NCBI GenBank assembly: GCA_020796225.1
Contig: CM036753.1
Span: 76,931,865-76,995,864 of the forward strand
Source: Arion vulgaris
Lineage: Eukaryota > Mollusca > Gastropoda > Stylommatophora > Arionidae
Length of the DNA stretch: 64,000 nt
Reading direction: 5' to 3'
Shown here piece by piece: positions 1 to 13,830 of the stretch. The translations under genes were made by a program, and so were the position numbers. The notes under the pieces are model-generated. The model saw only the letters and a list, made by a program, of their open reading frames with translations. It searched no databases and had not been told where the DNA came from. Numbering within the stretch: the stretch's first letter is position 1; each line of letters opens with the position of its first letter.

Positions 1-379
1 AGTAATTGGTAAGTAAAAGTTTAAAGAAAATCAACAAATAATAACTTTTCTACAACACAAATATAGATTTTAAAGATGATTTTGGATCGGTTGAAAACCA
101 GTATGAGAAAGTTTCAAAATTATACATGGTGTTCAAGATAAAAGTAGCCGATTGAAAAATGAAATTTTTTAAGTTACGCATTGGGTTTTTCCCATTTACT
201 ATTTAAACCGGTCCTGACAAATGTCCTTCGTCACTTTGGGGTTCGGGCCCCCCGCACTATAATTAAACACCAATGTAAACGACTGTCTTTTGACCTATAC
301 AAACGTCAAAATTTGGGAAAATTTTAGTTTGGATTGGCTCTTTGGCCTACTTTTTTTTAAATCCCCTGTATTAAAGCGT

Positions 380-560
380 CTGATACAATGGGTACAAAGC
401 AAAAGGTGGGAAACTTTAAAAGATAGACCTCAGAGATAACAGAGGGACGAAAGAGACTATTTATGAAGCTCAAAAAGGGGGCTTGTTTTAAAATTCCTTC
501 TGACCTGACGCTATGAGGAAAAACGGGTTTCAAAAAGAAAGAAATTATTTATGGCGTGTT
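380..560 (+). pseudogene. Damaged LINE 3' segment
   Basis: This stretch matches 18,027-18,190 in the same order: GATACAATGGGTACAA, then CAGAGATAACAGAGG, then GACGAAAGA, then TTCTGACCTGACGCT and a GAGGAAAAAC end. The clean copy encodes the end of a LINE ORF followed by its 3' untranslated part. Here the frame is destroyed by runs of G, A and T. It is a dispersed-repeat copy and has no coding value. Confidence 0.6.
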
Positions 561-3500
561 TTTTTCTATAAATTATAGTTTGTTCAAATCTATTGCAACT
601 GACAACAAAATAGAAGCTAATATTAAAAAATATATTATGAAACAATATCAACAGAAGAAAAGTATAAAGATTTTTTAAAAAGTTTTTTATTCAAGAGTTT
701 CAAAGAAAAAGGGTTTTTCGATATTTAAATATAGGGGAATAAAAAAATAGAAAAAAAAGGGGGAACCAAATAAAAAAAAAGGATTCCTGCCCGGGAATTA
801 GATTGTTTAAATTAAAAAATATTCACTTTAAGAATGCAGTTTATTTTACTTGGGACAGAAGAAAAGTCAAAAAAATTAGGGGGCCTGTACAAATAATTTT
901 CTTTTTTCCCAGTTTTGGTTTTCAGATTCTATAATAAGGGCCACCTCTGTTCTAGACGGGGGCCAGGATACATTTTTGGTTCCTAAAGCGGGTTTGGGGC
1001 CCCCCTTTCTTTCTTCTCAGGTTTGCATATAAGTTTTTGGGGACATGCTTTGTCGTCATATCGGGAAAAGTCAAATGAAAAGGCCGTTGGTGCCATTTTG
1101 GGAATCTAGTGACAGGTGGTGTCTCTTCTCGGCCCCCTTAGGAGGCAAAATGGGGGTTTGTCCAGAAAAAAAGTTTGAAAACATTTATTTGGAAAATTTT
1201 TTTTTAGGTTTGGGATAAATATAAAAAAAACAGAGGGGTTTTAAAAAGAGGATATGAAATCAAGAAGAAGAAAAAGGGTTGGGAGACTTTTTGAATTTTT
1301 CTAATGTTACGATTTTGGGGATTATGATACAGATTGGAAAATAAAAGAAAAAAACAAAATAGTAAAACAATCAAAAAAAATGAAAAAATAAATTTTTAAA
1401 AGAAATTTTTTTAAATTTTTTTAAAAAACAAAGTAATAATGTATGTGAAAATGTGTTCTTTATGAAGAATATTAAAAATTTTTAAAAAGTGAGGGTTAAA
1501 AAAACTTGGTGAAAGGCCCAAAGGGCCTAAAGAGAAGGTACATTGTTTTTTTTTTAAAAAAATTTTTTCCAGGGCCCCATTTCCCCATTGTTCATTTTTC
1601 TGGGAGGTCTTTTGGGTCAAACCTTCATTTTTATTTTTGATTTTCTACAAATGCTTTTTTTTCTTCTTTTTTTTAATGAAACTTCTCCCGGGGCCTCTGT
1701 CTCGTTTTTTCTTCCACTTTTCCCAGTGGTTTTTGGGTGTTTTTTTTACTGTTTGAAAGGATTTGCTTTCTAATTTTTTCAAATTTTTCCCTTCCCCCTT
1801 TTTTCTGATGTTCTGCTTAGGAAAACATTTAACTTTTGGGTAGTTTTTTAAAGGGGGGCTGAACCATTTAATCTTTTTTTCCAATGAAAAAGCGGCCTGT
1901 CTATTATTCTAACCGGGATTTTTTCTGGTGGGGGAAAATTTTTTTTCGAGGGCACGAATTTCAAATATATTTTTTTTTGGGTTTCTGTGCTTTGTTTTTT
2001 ATTTTTCGGTTTTCTGTAGCACAAAGTGGGGATAAAAAATGTTTTTTTGAAATCTGTTGTTCCCGTAAAGGTGGTTTGGGATCCCTTAAAAAAAGGTATT
2101 GGTGTTTAAAGAGGCTGTTTGTCCCTTACCCTTTTATTCTTATATCCCCCTTCTGCTCCTTGGAATATTTCCCCGGGTATTTGATCCCAAAAATTTTAAT
2201 AATGATTAAAATTTATTGATCTGACAATTGGATAAGGTGAAAAACCCTTTTTGGTAAGGTAAAAAATTTCCATGTTAAAAAAAATTGGGGAACATGTAAA
2301 ACAACAATTAATAAAAGTTGAAATTGCATGTATAATCAAACAGGGCCCAAAAATACAGAAAAATTTTGTTTGTTTTATAACAGAGATTAACCCCAGTTTA
2401 TAAAGATTTGAAACTGAAAAACAGATTACCTCAGAGAATATATACTAGGGGTTACATCCCTTTAAGAGATATTGGGCCCATTTCAAATTGATGAATTTTT
2501 CTGATAAAATGAAAAGTTTTTTGAAATTGGAAAAACTTAAAAAAAATGCCCACACAAAAAATATTTGATATATTTATTGAAATATAATAGTGAATCATGT
2601 CTATAAAAAAACATGAGCCACTTATTTATATTTTTAAAGATATTTTTGGGAAATATAATTTTTACTTTAAAGTCAATAGTTATAATAGACAATAAGAATT
2701 TTCAAAATTTTCTTTTTAATTTAAAGAAAATTTTATGTTTTATTGTTTCCAATTTTTCCCGAAAAAAAATGTATTAAAAACAAAAGGATTTTCTCCCTTT
2801 TTGTTCCAAAAACCTTTTTTACTGCAGGTTCATGTCTTGCTTATTTTGTTGAAAGATGACTACACGCCCGCTAGAGGGCAAAGCCGATACATTTTTTTAC
2901 ATTAAAAGGGTAATCATCCCTTTGGACGAATATGTTTCTTAAAATTTTTTCCTTGTGTTTATTGTCGTTTCCAGGTGTTTGTTTTTCCAAAACTGGGGAA
3001 TAGAGGAAAAATTTTGAATAGTCTGTTGTCTGTTTAGATATTTAGGGGTTTTGTTTATTATATCTTCATGAATCTGGAATTCCCAAACCCCTGGTTTTTA
3101 AAATTTAGGGGTACTATGTATGATTCAAGGGGAAAATTTAAAATTTTTTAAAAAATGTTCCCTTTTTTAACTAACCCAGATAGAGATCCCCCAAAGCTAG
3201 TCTGGAAAAAAAGAACAAGATTAATGTAATAAATGAATGTCGTTTTAAGGATTTTCCAAAACATATAAGCATGCTAAAACCCATAAACTTTAAATAATTT
3301 TGATTTAAGAGACCGGGGAAAGAATTTCTGAGGGGAGGCAAAGAAATATCCAGCTTGGATGAGGTTGGAGGAGTTGCCCAGACAGAGCAAAAGGGGAAAA
3401 TTTCTTGCAGGCCCTTTTTCTTTAAAACCCCAAAAAAAGGGGAATTTTTATTATTATTATTTGATTTAATAAAAAAAACCCATGGGTAGAAAAAGAATAA

Positions 3501-3589
3501 ATAGATATTTCAGAAAGAATTAAAAACAAAAAATATTATTGAAAAAAAAGTGAGAAAAATTAAAACATTTTTGACAAAAAAACATAAAA

Positions 3590-3775
3590 AAGAAAATATT
3601 ATGGGAAGGGGGCCCCGACAAAAAGGAGAAAGAAGGAAACGGAGAAGATGGATCCAAGATAAAATTTTTTTATTTAGCATGATGGTTACAAAGAAGGACA
3701 TTTGGGCTATGGGAGATAGGGGAAAATTTTTTAAAGGGCTTTTGGGAAAGTTCAAATCAAAACAAAATTATTGAA
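3590..3775 (+). pseudogene. Possible damaged LINE C-terminal end
   Basis: The forward frame is rich in arginine and lysine (RQKGERRKRRRWIQDK, then WAMGDRGKF). This resembles the GRPRKRWIDDI...AQDRxxWR end of LINE ORF2 proteins elsewhere in the window. The sequence is too distorted to assign a family, so the call is tentative. Confidence 0.3.
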
Positions 3776-3779
3776 AGAA

Positions 3780-4005
3780 CCATTTTTGTTTGTTCCTTTT
3801 TGTGCCAAAATAGGAGGTTTTTTACTCCTGGATACGGTTCTTTCCAGCAGGTTTGATCTTGAAGGGTTTTATCCCAAAGTTTACTTTTTTTTGATGGGTT
3901 TTTCGGGATGGCCCTTTGGGCTTCCCGCTTTTTCCAAACCGACCACATAAGACCTTTTCGATTTAGTCTCTTTTTGCCCCCTCTAACACCGGGCCTTATT
4001 TCCAA
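3780..4005 (-). pseudogene. Damaged LINE ORF end, sibling of 25.7-26.0 kb
   Basis: The reverse frame reads RLNRKGLMWSVWKKR, then KNPSKKSKL, KTLQDQ and HKKEQT. The clean copy at 25,716-26,030 reads RLNRQVLMWSSVGKRKRG, RTILQESKL, KTIQDFQ and HERNEL in the same order. The two are clearly the same LINE C-terminal region. The differences here are mostly homopolymer changes, consistent with the low-accuracy region. Confidence 0.65.
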
Positions 4006-4409
4006 AGTCGTTTTTTTAAGACTTTATAGGGGTTTCTGGTGTGTTTTATCTCCCTTTTTGAAACGAAATTACCCATTTGACTTTAAAATTCTTGAGCAAA
4101 TTCCCCAAAGCTGTTCCCGTTTCTTATCAATTTTCTTTTTTTGATTTCAACTTTTACAACCGAAAGGCAGAAAAGGAAAAACTTAAAAAATTTAATCCCG
4201 GGAATACTAAAGTCTTGGGGTATTCTATTTATCCCTTTATTTAAGGATTGTTTAAACAATCTTTTCCCCCAAATTATGCTATCAGTGCCAAACCGGGCGC
4301 TGACATCAATGAGGGAAAAAAAACTATTTACATAGGATTGGGATCACAGAATGCCCGGAAAAAGAAGAATCAAAAAGAAACAAATTTTAAAGGGTTTTTA
4401 CAAAATCAG

Positions 4410-4480
4410 TACTGAACTTTTTTCAGAAACAACAAATTAAATGGTTCGGGCCCATACAGATTACCAACAGACCAAAAACC
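4410..4480 (+). pseudogene. Damaged LINE C-terminal fragment (KQQIKWFG)
   Basis: AACAACAAATTAAATGGTTC and GATTACCAACAGAC match 17,959-18,003 exactly or nearly so. The clean copy encodes KKQQIKWFGHISRLPTD, a typical LINE ORF2 C-terminal motif. Together with the segment at 380-560 it shows that this LINE family has at least two copies in the low-accuracy region. Confidence 0.6.
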
Positions 4481-4499
4481 CCAAAAAAACAAAAGAAAA

Positions 4500-4592
4500 G
4501 GGTAAAAGGGGGCTGTGGCTCAGGGGGATGGCCGGCCCAAAACCCGACGCCTTTAGTTTTGAATCCAGTGTGACAGCTGCGGAAATTGTTTG
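4500..4592 (+). repeat. tRNA-like SINE head
   Basis: GGCTGTGGCTCAGGGGGATGG resembles a polymerase III box A, and GTTTTGAATCC about 40 bases later resembles box B (GGTTCGAATCC). The spacing and the flanking GC stretches fit a tRNA-derived SINE head. The copy lies in the low-accuracy region, so the true sequence is uncertain and no tRNA identity is claimed. Confidence 0.45.
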
Positions 4593-4754
4593 TTGATTTT
4601 AAAAAAAAAGGCAAGGCGCCACCTGTTCAGAAAGCAAAAGGCAAAAATACTAAATGGGGGAGGTTTTTAGAAAAAAAACGACTTTTTACTGTGGTTGATG
4701 GTTTCGCCCTGGGGTATGCCACGATTTTCATTTTTTGTGGGAAAAAAGAAAAGT

Positions 4755-4930
4755 TTGGGGGAAACAAAGCAAAGTGGATACAAAGCAAAAGTTGGGGGAT
4801 ACAAAACTTTAGTGGATACAAAACAATGGGAGTGGATACAAAGAAGTTTTGTGGAAAAAAGGAATGTTATGGATAAAAAAAATGTTAGGGGTACAAAACA
4901 ATGTTATTGGGAAAACGCAATGTTAGGGGG
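4755..4930 (+). repeat. Short tandem repeat, about 15-25 bp unit
   Basis: GTGGATACAAAG or GGGATACAAAAC recurs at irregular spacing six or more times, mixed with AATGTTA elements. It is a degenerate minisatellite and its true unit is obscured by consensus errors. Open frames across it are products of the repeat. Confidence 0.6.
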
Positions 4931-6119
4931 TTAAAAGAATGGAAAACCACGTTTAAAAAATAAAAAGTTTAAAATAAACAAGGGTTTTTTAAAAAACACT
5001 GTTTATGAAGGACACAAGGGCCCGTTCTAGAAATCTCTTCTTCTTTTGACGGGAAAACAAAAAATTATTGAGAAAAATAAAAAAAATTATTTAATTTTTT
5101 TAGATTTTAAAATTTAAAAAGAAACAAAAGGAAAAAAAAAGATAAAGCCAAAATGATATTAAAATTGTTTCCTTTCATAGTATATAAAAACGTTAATGTG
5201 GGAAAATTATTAGTTTTATAGAATAAAAAAATATAATACAGTTGAGGAGGGTTTTAAATTATTAAAGTTGAAAATTTTAAAAGGGAAAAATGGGAATTTA
5301 AACATTTACCACATTTTTATTCCAAAAAATTTTCATTTTTTTTGTCCACGGCGGCTTGAATGCTTCTTGAAAACAAAATAAAAAAACATTCAAATTTTTA
5401 AAGCAAATTATCAATGATTTATTTTCTGAAGTCCATCACTGAATTTTTAATGAATAACTATATTTGGTGATTCTTCTCCCCACAAAGGGAAAATCCCCAC
5501 TGACAGTGGGCCCAAACCCGTAATAAGACAAGGGGCTTTTGATGTAAAATTTAATTTTTTGGGGTTTTAGAAGAATATAAAAACAGAACCTTCTAATGAA
5601 TTTGTCCCCTGGGGGGGCTTCACATCCTACTTATCGGGTTTTTAATGAATTCCCCAACGGGTTCAACTTAAACATGGGGCCCGGGGTTTTTTCCTCCGTC
5701 TTCGGGTAAAAATAAGATCGACCAACATGGGCACTTAAAATCACTTGAAAGCCAATTTAAAACGTTTACACAGGGAAAAAAACCATTCAAATTGGCCTTT
5801 CATACAGTAACATTTTTAAAACTTCAAAAAAAAAAATTAAAGTTCTCTAGTGAAACATACCGTTACCGGGGGCACATTGATTGGAAAGTTTTCAAACATC
5901 TCTATATTTAAAATTAAGATTGATGATTAAATTATTTTGCCTTTGTTCTGGGTATTTTTATTTATATGTGGTTGGTAGAGATTTGTGGGTCTTTTATTAG
6001 GAAAACCCTTTTTCCCGTGGGGTTTAAATCTGATGCGCCGTTCTGTTTTGATGAATTGTTTTTAATTTGTATTTTTTGCCCAAAACAGAGAGATGAATGG
6101 TTGGGAGTAAAATTTTTTT

Positions 6120-6480
6120 GGGTGATGTCAACAAAGAGAGGAAAATTACAAGGTAGTAAATATTTGTTGGGGGGATGTCAAAACCCGAGAGGATGACAAA
6201 GGTAGTAAATATTTGTAGTGATGTCAACAAGAGAGAACACAAGGTGGGAAAAAAATTTTAGTGATGTCAACGCAAAAAGAAAAACAAGGTAGAAACATTG
6301 GGAAAGGGTTCAAGCAGAGAGAGAACACAAGGAGAACATATGGAGGGTGTCAACCCCAAAAGAGAGGACGACACAAGGTAGTAAAATAATGTAGTGATTC
6401 AACACAGAGAGAGAGAAAAGAGAGGGAAAACAAAAGTAGAAAAATATGTGTAGTGGGGTGTTTTTGACAAAAGAGGACAA
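6120..6480 (+). repeat. Tandem repeat, about 40-45 bp unit
   Basis: The unit GATGTCAACAAGAGAGA...ACAAGGTAGTAAATATTTGTA recurs about eight times with heavy variation. The first copies are cleanest (6,125-6,245). The open frames on both strands are explained by the repeat. Confidence 0.7.
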
Positions 6481-6898
6481 GGGGTAAATATTTGGTTGTT
6501 TTTTTTTACTAAATTTTTTATTACAACAACTTACCAACCCTCTTTTAAGATCTGAACCATCCCTGATAGATAAGGAATAGAACAATACATTCTGTCTGAT
6601 TTAAAAACTTGGGCACACAGTTTTTACGTGTAAGAACGCGGATCTGGAGGGTTTTAAACCACCGGGAAACCAAAACTGAGGGCAATATTTTTTGGTTTTG
6701 ATATTCAGTCATCGAAATAATTAATTGAGGGGAGAATAATTGCTTTTTTAAAATAAATGTTATGTTTATTTTTTAGCAGCTCAATACCCCTTTGCCTGAA
6801 TTTCTTTTTAGTCAGAAAATTTTTGAAAATTAGATAAACCTTGGGACTTTAAAATCTAAAATTTTTCACTAAAAAACACCCACCCAACACAATTTAAG

Positions 6899-6926
6899 AC
6901 ACACACACACACACACATACACATAC

Positions 6927-6967
<41 letters not shown>
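6899..6967. repeat. (AC)n-(AT)n microsatellite
   Basis: An AC run is followed directly by an AT run that ends at GACTTTAAGG. It is a simple compound microsatellite. Confidence 0.9.
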
Positions 6968-6970
<3 letters not shown>

Positions 6971-8084
6971 TTTAAGGGGGAAGATCACATATTTTTTTAC
7001 ATATTTTACATGAATTAAACATAGAAAATGGGGTTGGAAAAAATGTTTTTGGGTGAGGGGGTAATGACGCGTTGGGTGTCGTGCGCCCTTTTGGACGGGG
7101 GCTGGGGTTTGGGCATAGAAGTAAATGGGGTCTTCGTTTTGAAGTGGGCCCGGGGCTTTTTTTGGTTTTTAGGGCTTTGTTTGGGAAACCAGATCGCAGG
7201 GTTTAGTTATGCGTTCTTTTTTTTCCCACAGAGAATCCTAGGAGGGTGAGAGTTACGAACTTTCATTGTGCAACACTTGGGGAGGGTGGAGTGGGCAATT
7301 TTTGCAGATAGGAACGAGACATATGGGACAATTTGATCAAAAAATCAATCCTTTTGAACCTTTTTTTAATTTAATTAAAAAACATTCACTGGGGAAAAAA
7401 CAAAAACTAACGAATTTTAAATTTTAAAAAGGGGAAAAATGTAAATTTTAAGATAAAATCGTTATTGTTTTTGGGGTTCATTTGAAAGGGGGTTTTACTA
7501 TTGTTTTCATTGAACAGATTCTATGATGTTTGTAAATCTGTACTATGATATTGTTTTTTTTTATGTAAAACAATGAAAATACTTTTTTTATTTTGAACAC
7601 ATCTATTTATCGGGGTGATAATATTCAAAAAATTTTAAAAAAAGGGGGGATCAAAAATTGTCCTTCATTACTGACTGGTTTTTTTTGTATAATTTTAAAA
7701 TATAGTAAAAAGTTGTTTATTTTATTGTAAAATTTTAAAACAGTCAACATTCACGTTATTTTTTGCCGACTGGTTTTGAGGCTGTTTTTTGGGGTAGCGG
7801 GTTTTTAAACGCGCACAATGAAAAACACAAAAAGGAAAATTTTGGGGCAATTAGATAAAACACTTTTAACTGCGGGGAAAAACCCATTTACTTTGGATCC
7901 CCCAAATTTCAAGTACTTTAAGTCGGGAGGGTTCGCTTGGAAGACGAGGTCAAATTTATAATGAAAAAAGTTTTGTAACAAAATTTTTCAGAGGTGCCAT
8001 ATTATGCTCGATGACCACCCCAATCCCAAGAGCAAGGAAATCAACAATCGAATATGTGATTTTATACACGCTTTTTAGTTTCCC

Positions 8085-8385
8085 CTCTATTTGTTTAGTA
8101 CGATTTAAACAAAAAAAGGGGGTTTTGATAACGTAGTTTTTTAGCTTTTTGGTTTTATTATTTGTTTCCCCCGACGTCAAAAAAAAAAATAAAAGGGGTG
8201 TGATAACGAAATTGTTTTATGCTTTTTTTTCCCCTTATTTGTTTACGTAAAGTCAAAAAAAAATAAAGGGATGTGATAACGTAGTTGTTTTTTTTTCTTT
8301 GTTTCCCCTTATTTTTTTACACGACGTTAAACAACAAAGGGGGTGATAAGTGTTTTTTATGCTTTTTCTTTGTCTTTGTCCCGGG
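8085..8385. repeat. Tandem repeat, about 70-75 bp unit
   Basis: GTGATAACGTAGTTGTTTT, then CTTTTTTTCCCCTTATTTGTTT, then ACGTCAAAAAAAAATAAAGGG recurs about four times. The homopolymer parts are probably exaggerated by consensus errors. The short open frames on both strands here are explained by the repeat. Confidence 0.65.
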
Positions 8386-10759
8386 GCACTCAAAGGTGAA
8401 AGGGAAAATTTTTCCAAATAATGACTTGAAATTGACCCCAACCCTTCATTTGAGGACGGGGATAAATACGGGCACAAAAACGATTACAAAATTTTTTTAT
8501 ATTATAACGCCCTTTTTACTTTTCTTTCCTAAATTTTTTTAGTTTAGAATTTTTAAAAAACTGTCTCAAATATAAATTTTTTATTTTTAGAATATTGTGT
8601 TGGGAATTTTTCTTTTCTAGTTAATCATAGATATAAATGAAATCCGGGTTTCAAAATTTAAAATATGTCTGACCATTCTAAAAAGGATCTAAGGCGAATG
8701 GTTGACTTCATTGCTCCGGTTTTCCCATATGACTTTTTCCCTTTTTTGGCAGATAAAGCAGTCATCTACCAAGTGGATTGCACAAAAACACGAGCCTGGG
8801 GACCAATCCTTGGGGGTCCCCAAAAAGCACATTTGTCTCGGGCCGGGCTCGAAAACCCCCCCGCCTTTTTTTTGCCCGGAAACGACTTTAAAACTTCATC
8901 AATGAGATCCTCCTGCTTTCCTTTACAAAATTTGCCAACCCATAAACATCCAGGAATAAAGTTGAAATTTGATTTCCCCCTTCCCCGGGAAAATTTAAAA
9001 AGATTATCTGAAAATCTGCCTGAAAAAATGGGTTAAATAACCAGACAGTCACATCTGAAGACTTGACTTGATTGACACACCTGACATGCCATCAGAATGT
9101 CAATGAGGGGGAAAAAGGGTGAATTTCTTTCACATAATGGCTTATTCAAACTGGGCAGGTATCGACAAAGCCAAATACAAGCAGTACGCACTCGTTTGTG
9201 GGTGTAGGAGTCTCAACTGGAACGTTTGCGAGAAAATTTGGGTTGTCTTGATACACTGGAACGTTTTAAAAATTAGAAGGGTTTAAATCTTGATACAATT
9301 TGGGAAAATTTGCGGGAAATTAAAATTAAGTTTTGAACCAAAAAGTATTTTTCCCTTTTGGAGAGAAAAAATAAAATAATCAAATTTTTCAAACTATGAT
9401 GAGCAGGTAACTTTTGAGATGATTGCCGCAGCGGGGGGACTGGGAAAACGCGTGGGGGAAACCCAATTTTGGCATAAGTCGATCAAATCAATGGCAAAAA
9501 CAAAAATATGAACGACAAAAAGACAACTGGGAAAAATAATGATAATATTATATCTTTAATTTTTTCCCCTTTTTAACAGGGTTTAAAACTTGATTTAAAA
9601 ATTAGTGAGGGGAAAAAAACCAAATTTTAATTAAAACAGATGAAACGTTTATGATAAATTAATTTTAAAAACCCCCCATTCAAAATTGAAAAAGGTAGCG
9701 TCTGGGTAGAAGTTTGCGGGCAAGTCACCAAGAAGGCAAGATTAGTCCTCGGGGAATGATAACTGGTAAATTTGGGTTCCCCATTTATTGGGGATATCGG
9801 AAAAACTGATCCAAAAATTGATCAATCATTTTAAAAGTTGACAGTCTATAATTTGACTTGATCTGTAATACCCGGGCGTTTAACCCGGGGTTTTACAAAA
9901 GGACTTTCGTTCTCAAAAGGTTTTTGAAAAAGGGGGGTGTTTAAAATAAGGGGGTAAGGGAAAATTTGTAGAAATGGGTTTTATATTTCCTTTATTAAAA
10001 ATGAGAAATAAAATTTTAAAGTGTTTCCCAATTCCGATTTAAACTCATTCCCGTCCCCTTTCCCATACATAAAAAACAAAATTTAAGGGTAACGATTATT
10101 TTGTTTTTTTAATTTTTTACGCTTACAAATAAAAAAAGGGAAATTTGTGAATATTAATTCACCCCATACCATGAGCTAGAAAATTATTTAAAAATTTCCC
10201 TCAATCACAACCAAACACAACAGCACCATAGTGACTGTTCATTTATAGCATTGTTTTTCACTTGGTACAAACGGGTTTTTAATTCCTTTTTTTTTGGGGG
10301 AAAATATACATGGAAAAAAAAATATATAATTTAAAAATTAAAGAATTTATATATTTTTTAAAGTTAATTGTGATCCTTTACAGGCCCTTTGAATCAACCC
10401 CAGCTTTTTAAAGCTGTTTGTGATTTTTTTAGGCCAAATTTCGTTTTAGAGTTTGCCCCGTTTCTGGGAAAGGGGCGCCATCGCCATATATATAATATTA
10501 GATGATGCCTACTGCAAACAACGGGGGCACAAAAACCTTTTTTTTTGGTTAAATTGGGTTAAAATTAAACTTTGAATAAAAAGAAAATAAAAATTTTTGG
10601 GATATGGAAAAAATTAAACAATTTTAAAATTTTCGCTATTATTACATCTACAACCGTTATTTTTATCAAATAATAAAAAACCCCCATTCCCCGACAAACC
10701 CCAATCATCACTTTCTTTTTTCCAGATATATCATCATCAATAACACAATCGCCTTTTGG

Positions 10760-10990
10760 TGCCGGGGGGCCGTAAGGAAGCAAAGAATAATACCATTCAA
10801 AAAAACATGGCATGTCGTAAGAAGGGGCCGATGACCGAAGAGGTGACCGGGAAACTATTTTAGTAAAAAAAAATCAAGAAAAAGGATGTGATGGGGTCCC
10901 CTTTTAGGTAAGTGACACAACCCTATAGATCTTAAAAACCCCGATTACATACAAATTCCCCAGAGTGTTAGCAAGTGGTCAATTTGGGAG
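10760..10990 (+). repeat. Damaged SINE A copy
   Basis: GCAAAGAATA, GGCATGTCGTAAGA, TTTTAGTAAA, ATAGATCTTA, TTACATACAAAT and CAGAGTGTTAGCAAGTGG occur in the same order as in the clean copy at 51,062-51,278. Homopolymer insertions fill the gaps between them. It is the fourth copy of this SINE in the window and a useful measure of how far the local consensus departs from the clean copies. Confidence 0.65.
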
Positions 10991-11179
10991 GCAAAGAGGA
11001 AAAATAAAAACAAAAACCAAGCCATCACTGAAAACGGTACCACTGATAACTACTGCCAACACGATAAATTACTGGGGGTGGTAACCCCTTTATAATTCAC
11101 GTTAACCATCTTTTACTACCGTTCTTTCCAAAATTACGACTTCTTTAAAATAACAACCCAAAATCCTTTTAAATTTTAA

Positions 11180-13830
11180 AATACTACCACAAAATTTCCA
11201 GATCATTAAACCCCAAATAATCACAGCATACAAATAATCAAATTCTATTTAACAAAATCACAGGGATACATAATTCAAAAATTATCTAATTTAAACAACC
11301 CTAGGATACAAAACTATCAATATTATATCTAATAAAAACAATTACAGATACACAACTATCAACATTTTCCCATTTTAACAAACAAATTTACAAAAATACA
11401 AAAATTAACACCCATCTAAAAACAATCAAGCATACACAACTAAAAAAATTCATCTAAAAAACAATCACCCATACACAAATTTTCAACATTCTATCTAACA
11501 AACAATCATAGATACACAACTATCAACATTCCCCCCTAAAAAACAATCCCTAGCATAAAAAACTATCAACATTCTCTAACAAAACAATCACAGCATATAC
11601 AACTATCAACATTCCATCTAACAACACAATCACCACTACACAACTATCAACATTCCCCTTTAAAAACACAATCATAGATTTCACAACCATCAAAATTCTT
11701 CTTTAAAAAACAATCATAGATTAAAAACTATCAACATTCTATCCAATAACACAATCTTTTAAAAAAAAACTATCAACATTCATCTAACAAACAATAACCC
11801 CTACAAAAAAACCATCAAATTCTTATCTAACAACACAATCCCCAAACAACTATCAACATTCCCCCCTAACAAACACAATCATAGCAAAACAACTATCAAC
11901 ATTTTCCCCCCTTTTAAAAACACAATCACAGCATAAAAACTATCAATATTCCCCCCTAAACAACACAATCCCCAGCATAAAAACTATCAACATTCTATCT
12001 AACAACACAATCATAGATAAAAGCTATCAACATTCCCCCCTAACAACACAATATAGCATACACAATTTTCAACATTCCCCCCTAACAACACAATCACAGC
12101 ATACACAACATCAAATTCCCCCCTAAAAAACAATCAAAGCATATACAACTATTAACATTCTATCTAACAACACAATCACCACATACACAACTATCAACAT
12201 TCTATCTAATAAAAACAATCATAGCATACACAACTATCAACATTCTATTTAACAACACAATCACAGCATACAAATTTTTTAAATATTTTTTATCTAAAAA
12301 CACAACCCCGGCATATTTCAAACTATCAAATTCTTTTCTAACAACACAATCATGATTAAAAACTATCAACATGCTATCTAACAACACAATCAAAAGAACA
12401 CAACTATTCCCTTCTATCTAACAAAACAATCACAGCATACAAAATTATCAACATTCTATCTAAACCCCAAAAAAAACAGATAACAACTAAACATTCTATC
12501 TAACAACACAATTACAGTTTAATACAATTTTTCAAATTTTTATCTTAAAAAAAATCACACAAAAACAAATTTTCAACATTCTATCTAAAACACAATCAAA
12601 ATTTTAAAACAAATCAAATTTTTTTATCTAAAACACAATCCACCATACACAAAATATCAAAATTCTATCTAACAACACAATCATAGCATACACAACTATC
12701 AACATTCCATCTAAAAAACAATCATAGGATACACAACTATCAAATTTTTCTATCTAAAAAAAATCAAAGCATACACAATTATTTAACATTTTATCTAAAA
12801 CACAATCATAGCATAAAAATTTTCAAATTTCCATCTAAAACACAATCACCACATACACAACTATCAAAATATTTATTTTTAAAAACACAATCATAGCATA
12901 CACAACTAAAAATCCCAAACTAAAAAACAATCACAACACAAATTTTCAAATTCCCCCCTAAAAACAATTTTAAATACAAACTTAAAAATATCCTATCTAA
13001 CAACACAATCAAGGGGGATACACAACTATCAACATTCTAACAACACAATCATAAATTTTTAAAAAATTATCAAATTCTATCTAACAAAACAATCATAGCA
13101 TACAAATTTTCAACATTCTATCTAACAAATACACCAAGCATACACAATTTTCAACATTCTATCAAAAACAATCACAGCATACACCATCAAATTTTCTAAC
13201 AACACAATCATAGCATACACAACTATCAAATTCTATCTAAAACACAATCAAAGGATACACAAAATATCAAATTCTATCTTTTAAAAACACAATCAAGATT
13301 TTAAAAACTATCAAATTCTATCTTTTAAAAAACACAATCATGGGGAAAACAACTATCAACATTCTATTTTAAAAAACAATTTACAGCATACACAAAACAA
13401 ACTTTATCTAACAAACAATTATAGCATACAAAAAACTATCAACATTCTTCTAATAAAAACAATTATAAAAAATACAATTAAAAAATTATATCTTAAAACA
13501 CCAACACAGCATACACAACTATCAACATCCTATCTAAAACAAATTTAGCAAAAACAAAACCAATAAAACCTATCTAATAAAAACAATCATAGTATAAAAA
13601 TTCAACAAAAATTCTATTTAACAAATAAACCCCAGATATACAACTATCAACATTCTACTAAAAACAATTGGTATTTTACACCAATTAACAATTTTCTATC
13701 TAAAAAAAATCACAGCATACACAATTATCAAATTCTATCTAACAAACAATTACAGCATACAAAAACAACAACATTCCATCTAAAAAACAACCCTAGCATA
13801 AAAATTACAAATTCTATCTAAAACACAATC
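11180..13830. repeat. Satellite array, about 43 bp unit, about 60 copies
   Basis: The recurring unit is ACACAATCATAGCATACACA followed by ACTATCAACATTCTATCTAACA. It repeats head to tail over about 2.6 kb. The best units are near 12,180-12,270 and 12,670-12,720. Many units carry homopolymer replacements, so real unit-to-unit variation cannot be separated from consensus error. The units are directly abutting with no spacers, so this is not a CRISPR array. Confidence 0.85.

Noticed and set aside
1411..2219. Lysine- and phenylalanine-rich open frames on both strands
   Set aside because: They consist largely of A and T runs in the corrupted region.
8665..9036. 123-codon open frame in the low-accuracy region
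   Set aside because: No recognisable domain, and the surrounding consensus is unreliable. Homopolymer-derived PP, FF and KK pairs are frequent in it.
11180..13830. Possible CRISPR array
   Set aside because: Units abut directly with no unique spacers, there are no cas genes, and the genome is eukaryotic.
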